Shown here piece after piece: positions 56,629 to 64,000 of a stretch of DNA of 64,000 bases. The notes under the pieces are model-generated. The model did not search any database and was not told the origin of the DNA. It saw nothing but the letters and a program-made list of their open reading frames with translations. This stretch comes from Mycoplana dimorpha (GTDB lineage: Bacteria > Pseudomonadota > Alphaproteobacteria > Rhizobiales > Rhizobiaceae). The stretch is from the NCBI RefSeq assembly GCF_003046475.1, contig NZ_PZZZ01000003.1:186001-250000 (forward strand), written 5' to 3'. Each line of letters begins with the position of its first letter. Position 1 is the first letter of the stretch. A program made the position numbers and the translations under genes.

Positions 56629-57882
56629 ATGAAGACGGATGTCATCGTTCTGGGCGCGGGCGTCGTCGGCATTTCGACGGCGATCCATCTGGCGCGGCGG
56701 GGGAAATCGGTGGTGCTCGTCGACCGGCGCGGGCCGGCGGAGGAGACCTCCTACGGCAATGCCGGGCTGATCCAGCGCGAGGGCGTCTACCCTTACGGCT
56801 TTCCGCACGATTTCGGCGCGCTGTTCCGCTACGCGCTGAACAACACGATCGATGCGCACTATCACCTCTCCGCGCTGCCCGGGCTGGTGCCGTTCCTGGC
56901 CCGCTACTGGTGGCATTCCGGCTTCCGGCAGCACCAGAACATCGCCCACATGTACGCGCCGCTGATCGAGCACTCGATCAGCGAGCACGCCGACCTGATC
57001 GAAGCCTCCGGCGCCGGCGCGCTGATCCGCAAGGACGGCTGGATGAAGGTGTTTCGTACCGAGAAGGCCCGCGATGCGGCCTATGCCGAGGCCGAGCAGT
57101 GGTCGGCAAAGTTCGGGGTCAATCATCAGAAGTTCACCGCCGCCGAGATGAAGCAGGTCGAGCCCGATATCCGCGCCGAGCTGACCGGCGGCCTGCGCTG
57201 GACCGATCCCTGGTCGATCCTCGATCCGGGCGCGCTGCTGAAGGCCTATGTAAAATATTTCCAGTCGCTCGGCGGCACCCTGGCGGCGGGTGATGCCGCG
57301 ACGATCGAGCATGTGCTGGAGGGCGAGAACTGGCGCATTGCCACCCCGGAGGGGCCACTCGAAGCCCGCGACGTCGTCGTGGCGCTCGGCCCCTGGGCAG
57401 ACACCGTCACGCGAAAGCTCGGCTACCACTTCCCGCTCGCGGTGAAGCGCGGCTATCACATGCACTATGGTGCCGCCGAGGGCGCTAAGCTTAACAACTG
57501 GGTGCTGGATGCCGAGCGCGGCTACTTCCTGGCGCCGATGAACCGCGGCATCCGCCTGACGACCGGCGCCGAGTTCGCCAGGCGCGACGCCCGCAAGACG
57601 CCGGTGCAGCTGCGCCGCGCCGAGAAGGTGGCGCGCGAGTTTTTCCCGCTCGCCGAGCGCCGCGACGACGAGCCCTGGATGGGGGCGCGGCCCTGCACGC
57701 CGGACATGATGCCGATCATCGGCAAGGCGCCGCGCCATGCCGGCCTGTGGTTCGCCTTCGGCCATGCCCATCACGGCATGACACTTGGGCCGATCACCGG
57801 TCGCGTGCTGGCCGAAAAGATGCTCGGCGAGCGGCCCGTCCTCAACATCGGTCCCTACCGGCCGGAGCGTTTTCTGGCCTGA
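56629..57882 (+). CDS. FAD-dependent oxidoreductase, DadA (D-amino acid dehydrogenase)-like
   Basis: A 417-residue DAO-family flavoenzyme. VIVLGAGVVGISTAIHLARR is the FAD motif at residues 5-24; ETSYGNAGLIQREGVYPY and the C-terminal HAGLWFAFGHAHHGMTLGP are typical of the small DadA-like group. It should deaminate or oxidise a D-amino acid or N-methyl amino acid at the membrane. It may be co-transcribed with the SDR. The substrate is not settled. Confidence 0.85.
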   Translation: MKTDVIVLGAGVVGISTAIHLARRGKSVVLVDRRGPAEETSYGNAGLIQREGVYPYGFPHDFGALFRYALNNTIDAHYHLSALPGLVPFLARYWWHSGFRQHQNIAHMYAPLIEHSISEHADLIEASGAGALIRKDGWMKVFRTEKARDAAYAEAEQWSAKFGVNHQKFTAAEMKQVEPDIRAELTGGLRWTDPWSILDPGALLKAYVKYFQSLGGTLAAGDAATIEHVLEGENWRIATPEGPLEARDVVVALGPWADTVTRKLGYHFPLAVKRGYHMHYGAAEGAKLNNWVLDAERGYFLAPMNRGIRLTTGAEFARRDARKTPVQLRRAEKVAREFFPLAERRDDEPWMGARPCTPDMMPIIGKAPRHAGLWFAFGHAHHGMTLGPITGRVLAEKMLGERPVLNIGPYRPERFLA

Positions 57883-58001
57883 CCCGGGCCGGAGCCGTTC
57901 GGACGGAAATCCGGTCTCGCCTCGAAGCTGCCCAGAGCCGGCGCGTGCCCCTGAGCCAGCGCTGCGAGCGTTTCCGCCCTGCGGAGGGAAGAAAAACCCT
58001 T

Positions 58002-58451
58002 TTAGCGGCTGATCCGCGTCGACAGGATGATCGAGGAAAGCGTCCGCTCCACGCCCTCGATCGCGCCGATCCGGTCGATCAGATCATCGAGTTCGGCAAT
58101 CGAAGCCGCGGCGACGATGGCGATAAGGTCGAACGTGCCGGAAACGGAGTGAAGCGCGCGTACCTCGGTGATGGCGTGCAATTCGGTCGTGATCCGCGAC
58201 AGAGTCTTCGGCGCAATCGTGATCAGCACGTGCGCCTTCACCATGCCGCCCTCATACTCGTCCGACAGCCGCACGCCGTAGCCGGTGATCACCCCTTCCC
58301 GCTCCAGCCGCTCGATCTTGGCCTGCACAGTCGTGCGCGACAGGCCGAGCCTTCGCGCGATCGTTGCGGTTTGCTCGCGGGCGTTCTCGCTGAGGATGGC
58401 GAGGAGTTCGCGATCCTTTGGATTCAACGTCGGTAACGTCGATATGGCCAT
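58002..58451 (-). CDS. Lrp/AsnC family transcriptional regulator
   Basis: A 149-residue regulator. The helix-turn-helix is in ATIARRLGLSRTTVQAKIERL (residues 25-45, shown only in part) and the RAM/AsnC effector domain follows (KAHVLITIAPKTLSRITTEL, VSGTFDLIAIVAA). The start is ATG 58451; an in-frame ATG at 58493 would add 14 residues. It is divergent from the lysine-6-dehydrogenase-like gene with a 118-base spacer, which suggests it senses lysine or a related amino acid and controls that gene. Confidence 0.9.
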   Translation of the reverse strand: MAISTLPTLNPKDRELLAILSENAREQTATIARRLGLSRTTVQAKIERLEREGVITGYGVRLSDEYEGGMVKAHVLITIAPKTLSRITTELHAITEVRALHSVSGTFDLIAIVAAASIAELDDLIDRIGAIEGVERTLSSIILSTRISR

Positions 58452-58569
58452 TCTTGTCGTCACTTTGCCGATACGGATGGTGCAATATGCCAAATCCGCA
58501 GCTGTGAATCGACAGGAATCGGCGCGAAAATCTTGCCGTCAGTTTATTGCCTTACCGGGGGAAGCATTC

Positions 58570-59673
58570 ATGAAAGACATCGTCGTTATCGGCGCGGGCA
58601 AGATCGGCTCCACCATGGCGCGCATGCTCGCGCATAGCGGAGACTACAACGTCACCATCGCCGACCGTTCGGCCGAGCAGCTCGCAGCCATCGAGGCGCA
58701 CAAGGCCGTGAGCACCGCCGTCGTCGACATCGCCGACGGCAAGGCGCTGGTCAACCTGCTCAAGGGCAAGTTCGCCGTTCTCAGCGCCGCGCCCTATCAC
58801 CTGACCGTGGCGATCGCCGAGGCCGCGGCCGCCGCCGGCATCCATTACCTCGATCTCACCGAAGACGTCGAATCCACCCGCGCCGTCAAGCGCATCGCCG
58901 CCACGGCCGAGACCGCCTTCATCCCGCAGTGCGGCCTGGCGCCGGGCTTCATCTCGATCGTCGCCAACGACCTCGCCAGCCGTTTCGATACGCTGGAAAG
59001 CGTGCGCATGCGCGTCGGCGCCCTGCCGCAATATCCGTCGAACGCGCTCAACTACAACCTCACCTGGAGCACCGACGGCGTCATCAACGAATACATCGAG
59101 CCGTGCGAGGCGATCGTCGAAGGTTCGCTGATCGAGGTTCCCGCGCTCGAGGAGCGCGAGGAATTCTCGCTCGACGGCGTCACCTATGAGGCCTTCAACA
59201 CCTCCGGCGGCCTCGGCACGCTGTGCGAGACGCTCAAGGGCAAGGTGCGGACGCTGAACTACAAGACCATCCGCTATCCCGGCCATGTCGGCATTATGAA
59301 GGCGCTCTTGAACGACCTGGGCCTCCGCCATCGCCGCGAAGTGCTGAAGGACATCTTCGAGAACGCGCTGCCGACCACCACCCAGGACGTCGTGATCATC
59401 TTCGTCACCGTCTCGGGCCGCAAGGACGGCCGCCTGGTCCAGGAAACCTACGCCAACAAGGTCTACAGCGCCGTCGTCGCCGGCCGCATGCACTCGGCGA
59501 TCCAGATCACCACCGCCGGCTCGATCTGCGCCGTGCTCGACATGCTCGCCGACGGCTCGCTGCGTGCCAAGGGCTTCGTCAAGCAGGAAGAAATCGGCCT
59601 CGACGCCTTCCTCGCCAACCGCTTCGGCCACTACTACGCCCAGGAGCATCACGGCCACCGCGCTGCGAGCTGA
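58570..59673 (+). CDS. Saccharopine dehydrogenase-family protein, probable L-lysine 6-dehydrogenase
   Basis: A 367-residue NAD(P)-binding protein that starts with IVVIGAGKIGSTMARMLAHS. Length and fold are those of the Agrobacterium/Geobacillus L-lysine 6-dehydrogenase, a member of the saccharopine dehydrogenase family that deaminates lysine at C6 to aminoadipate semialdehyde (cyclising to piperideine-6-carboxylate). The segment LDLTEDVESTRAVKRI and GLAPGFISIVANDLASRF are typical. A 2-aminoadipate semialdehyde dehydrogenase (ALDH7) gene lies 3 kb away. The ATG has a GGGGGAAG eight bases upstream. Other saccharopine-dehydrogenase-like functions cannot be excluded. Confidence 0.82.
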   Translation: MKDIVVIGAGKIGSTMARMLAHSGDYNVTIADRSAEQLAAIEAHKAVSTAVVDIADGKALVNLLKGKFAVLSAAPYHLTVAIAEAAAAAGIHYLDLTEDVESTRAVKRIAATAETAFIPQCGLAPGFISIVANDLASRFDTLESVRMRVGALPQYPSNALNYNLTWSTDGVINEYIEPCEAIVEGSLIEVPALEEREEFSLDGVTYEAFNTSGGLGTLCETLKGKVRTLNYKTIRYPGHVGIMKALLNDLGLRHRREVLKDIFENALPTTTQDVVIIFVTVSGRKDGRLVQETYANKVYSAVVAGRMHSAIQITTAGSICAVLDMLADGSLRAKGFVKQEEIGLDAFLANRFGHYYAQEHHGHRAAS

Positions 59674-59737
59674 ATTTTTCACACGATACACTCGCGCCAT
59701 AACCAAGTAGTAATGGGGCGCAGTCGTGTTTCTTTCC

Positions 59738-59770
59738 CCCACGCAAAAGAAATTCTGCGTGGGTTTTTTG
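59738..59770 (+). terminator. Rho-independent terminator of the lysine-6-dehydrogenase-like gene
   Basis: CCCACGCA (59738-59745) and TGCGTGGG (59756-59763) form an eight-base stem with a ten-base loop, followed by TTTTTT. It lies 65 bases after the stop. Confidence 0.9.
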
Positions 59771-59857
59771 ATAAGGATTACACTGAATTTCGAGAGCTTT
59801 TGCTTGTTTCGTCGGCTTAGCAGATTTTACGTAAATCGGAGCTCACGAAAGCAAAGG

Positions 59858-59886
59858 TTGACATTGGGCTGCATAGCCCCTATCTA
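59858..59886 (+). promoter_or_regulatory. Strong housekeeping-type promoter of the cold-shock gene, with inverted repeat in the spacer
   Basis: TTGACA at 59858-59863 is followed after exactly 17 bases by TATCTA at 59881-59886, close to the sigma-70 consensus. The spacer contains GGGCT (59866-59870) and AGCCC (59875-59879), an inverted repeat with GCAT between, which may be an operator or a chance. The predicted start site leaves a leader of about 140 bases before the cold-shock ATG, as in cspA mRNAs. Confidence 0.78.
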
Positions 59887-60033
59887 TAGTAAATCGATAT
59901 TTGCTTGCTGAGCTTTGCTTCCCGCGCATGTGGCAACCGCGCCCTGAACGAACCTTTCTCTCAAAAATCGCTATGTCACTATCCGCAGCGCAACCTCGCG
60001 GCGGTCGTTCAATATGCTATGAAAGGGTTCATC

Positions 60034-60243
60034 ATGACCACTGGCACAGTTAAATGGTTCAATGCCACCAAGGGCTTCGGCTTCATTCAGCCTGACAACG
60101 GCGGCCCGGACGCGTTCGTCCACATCTCCGCCGTCGAGCGCGCCGGAATGCGCGAGATCGTCGAAGGCCAGAAGCTCGGCTATGACCTGGAGCGCGACAG
60201 CAAGTCGGGCAAAATGTCTGCCTGCAACCTCCAGGCTGCCTAA
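60034..60243 (+). CDS. Cold-shock protein (CspA family)
   Basis: A 69-residue single-domain cold-shock protein that binds single-stranded RNA/DNA. The RNP1 motif is KGFGFIQ (about residues 14-20) and RNP2 is DAFVHISA (about 29-36); the start MTTGTVKWFNATKG is standard. The ATG at 60034 is chosen because it gives the canonical length and AAAGGG lies upstream; an in-frame ATG at 60019 would add five residues. It sits between a strong promoter and a good terminator. Confidence 0.96.
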   Translation: MTTGTVKWFNATKGFGFIQPDNGGPDAFVHISAVERAGMREIVEGQKLGYDLERDSKSGKMSACNLQAA

Positions 60244-60305
60244 ATCGGTATCGGCTCTCCCTTGACCACGGATGTACTGGCACTGTCGAGAGCATGATCC
60301 CAACG

Positions 60306-60334
60306 AAGGTCAGGCAGTTTGCCTGGCCTTTTTT
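60306..60334 (+). terminator. Rho-independent terminator of the cold-shock gene
   Basis: AAGGTCAGGCA (60306-60316) and TGCCTGGCCTT (60320-60330) pair over eleven positions with one G-T, with a GTT loop, followed by a run of T to 60334. Confidence 0.9.
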
Positions 60335-60376
60335 ATTGCCGCTCGGTCGGCCGAGCCCGTCAGCGTCAGGACCACA

Positions 60377-60601
60377 ATGACACAAACACACAGCAAATCG
60401 CGCCAACAGGCCGAGATCGCCTTTTCCAAGACCCAATCGCAATTCTTCGCGCGCGACCGCGCGCTGGAGGAGCAAGAGGCGATCGTCCGAGCCCGCGAGG
60501 AAAAGACCCTGCGCCTGCGGGAAGCCCGCCTGGCCAAGGAAACGCATGATCGGTCAACCGCGACCGCGGCGCTTAAATTGAAGCGCACCACAAAGGCCTG
60601 A
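60377..60601 (+). CDS. Small charged helical protein (74 residues), unknown function
   Basis: A Lys/Arg/Glu-rich protein without a membrane segment; the central part (RDRALEEQEAIVRAREEK) predicts a continuous amphipathic helix or coiled coil. The ATG has AGGA six bases upstream. Similar small proteins are found after cspA genes in rhizobia, but no function is known to me. It lies 43 bases past the cold-shock terminator, so it could be made by read-through. Confidence 0.72.
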   Translation: MTQTHSKSRQQAEIAFSKTQSQFFARDRALEEQEAIVRAREEKTLRLREARLAKETHDRSTATAALKLKRTTKA

Positions 60602-60636
60602 CCTTCAGGCCGCAACACGTCAACCGGGATACGGAC

Positions 60637-61017
60637 TTGAGAAACACCAGAGACAATGAACTCGTCGATCGGCGCAGTGCCGCTGACAACGCCAAGGCTG
60701 CTCTTCTGCAGGCCTATCGTGCCGCAAAGACAGCTGCAGAACCGACCCAGCAAGCCCGCCAGGCGGAGCGTCAGGCGATCGCCGCAGCCAGGGAGGAACG
60801 GCGCGCCGAACGGGAGCGGGTAAAGATCGAAGAGCGGGAGCGCGTGCACGCCGAGGCGGCAGAGCGCGAGGCTGCGATCGCCGCTGCTGCGAGAGCCGAG
60901 GTCGAAGCGCGCGAAACGGCCGACAGGGACCGGATTGCTCGCGTCATCGAGGACGAGGCCGCTCGCAAGGCCGAGCGCGACCGGCGTTACGCCAATCGCA
61001 AAGCCAGACAAGCGTAG
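60637..61017 (+). CDS. DUF6481-like highly charged coiled-coil protein
   Basis: A 126-residue protein consisting almost entirely of Ala, Arg and Glu after a 25-residue N-terminal segment (MRNTRDNELVDRRSAADNAK). It fits the DUF6481 family of alphaproteobacterial charged helical proteins. It starts with TTG at 60637. Lack of a hydrophobic core suggests an extended helix that binds RNA or another protein; that is inference. It shares strand and spacing (35 bases) with the preceding small gene. Confidence 0.8.
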   Translation: MRNTRDNELVDRRSAADNAKAALLQAYRAAKTAAEPTQQARQAERQAIAAAREERRAERERVKIEERERVHAEAAEREAAIAAAARAEVEARETADRDRIARVIEDEAARKAERDRRYANRKARQA

Positions 61018-61177
61018 CGGCTCCCTTTACGAATCCCACACACTGGCTGCGCCTGGGGCAGATTGCCCCTCACCCTCTTCCCGCGTGCGGCGAAGGTGGC
61101 GCCAGCCGGATGGCGCGGGCCGTTCCGGCTGGACCTTCGAGTTTGTCGTCTCTCTCTCCCAAGGAAGACGGGCCTGA

Positions 61178-63966
<2,789 letters not shown>

Positions 63967-64000
63967 TGTGACTCTATCGTTTCGCAGGCAGCCGACCGGC

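Larger units (their letters stand above)
59674..60033. other. Intergenic region between lysine dehydrogenase-like gene and cold-shock gene
   Basis: Besides the terminator and the promoter given separately, these 360 bases hold the long 5' leader of the cold-shock mRNA (about 140 bases from the predicted start site). No other coding frame with a ribosome site is present; the open frames at 59726-59911 and 59905 onward show no coding character before 60034. Confidence 0.6.

Noticed and set aside
59726-59911. 61-codon frame across the terminator and promoter of the cold-shock gene
   Set aside because: It runs through a rho-independent terminator and a promoter and has no ribosome site.

Overview
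The window is chromosome-like, GC-rich DNA from an alphaproteobacterium, almost certainly a member of the Rhizobiaceae (Ensifer/Rhizobium/Shinella type). Grounds for this are the aerobic cobalamin genes in the cobFGHIJ-K-LM arrangement, a very large NAD-type glutamate dehydrogenase of 1596 residues, a B12-dependent MetH with the rhizobial domain order, the TIGR04290-type methyltransferase neighbourhood and the small DUF6481-like protein next to a cold-shock gene. No rRNA, tRNA, CRISPR array, transposase, integrase or phage gene was seen. Nearly every base lies in ordinary metabolic genes, so the unusual material is mostly in gene edges and intergenic DNA.

Layout. 1-2.4 kb: edge of an uncharacterised sugar/methyltransferase cluster (phosphatase, TIGR04290-like methyltransferase, glycosidase-like protein with WNEPNN motif). 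2.3-4.8 kb, opposite strand: FrhB-like protein and polysaccharide pyruvyl transferase. 5-8.8 kb: metH behind a 20-bp palindromic operator. 8.8-10.8 kb: YeiH-type exporter and divergent LysR regulator. 10.8-18 kb: cobalamin genes cobF,G,H,I,J (tightly overlapping), cobK on the other strand, cobL, cobM. 18-22.1 kb: AraC regulator and divergent Fsr-type efflux pump, purU, yigZ. 22.2-34.4 kb: AraC regulator and a ten-gene branched-chain amino acid degradation operon. 34.6-37.8 kb: amidase, a small unknown gene, UMF1-type MFS protein. 37.9-42.7 kb: NAD-glutamate dehydrogenase. 43-47 kb: pyridoxal kinase, beta carbonic anhydrase, lytic transglycosylase, asd. 47.3-52 kb: MHS-type transporter with a large periplasmic insertion, PAP2 phosphatase, leuB, cupin. 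52.1-57.9 kb: puuB-puuA pair, GntR regulator, SDR, DadA-like oxidoreductase. 58-64 kb: Lrp regulator, lysine-6-dehydrogenase-like protein, cold-shock module with two small charged proteins, aspartate-type aminotransferase, ALDH7-type semialdehyde dehydrogenase.

How the genes work together. The 23-34 kb operon carries every step from the branched-chain keto acid dehydrogenase to the thiolase (isoleucine arm) and to 3-hydroxyisobutyrate dehydrogenase (valine arm); only methylmalonate-semialdehyde dehydrogenase is absent. The 58-64 kb block can be read as lysine to aminoadipate semialdehyde to aminoadipate, with an Lrp sensor. The methyl branch (metH, B12 synthesis) is physically close: MetH needs the cofactor made by the cob genes.

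Most unusual signals: (1) a 39-codon ORF directly upstream of asd whose end contains six Thr codons within its last eleven codons, followed by two hairpins and a segment complementary to the asd ribosome-binding region, which looks like an amino-acid-sensing leader; (2) the glycosidase-like protein at 1403-2392, whose barrel strands appear to be in circularly permuted order; (3) cobK and cobL start codons interlocked in one CATG; (4) a 14-bp tandem repeat and a roughly 190-residue loop for the MHS transporter; (5) a cold-shock promoter with an inverted repeat exactly in its spacer.
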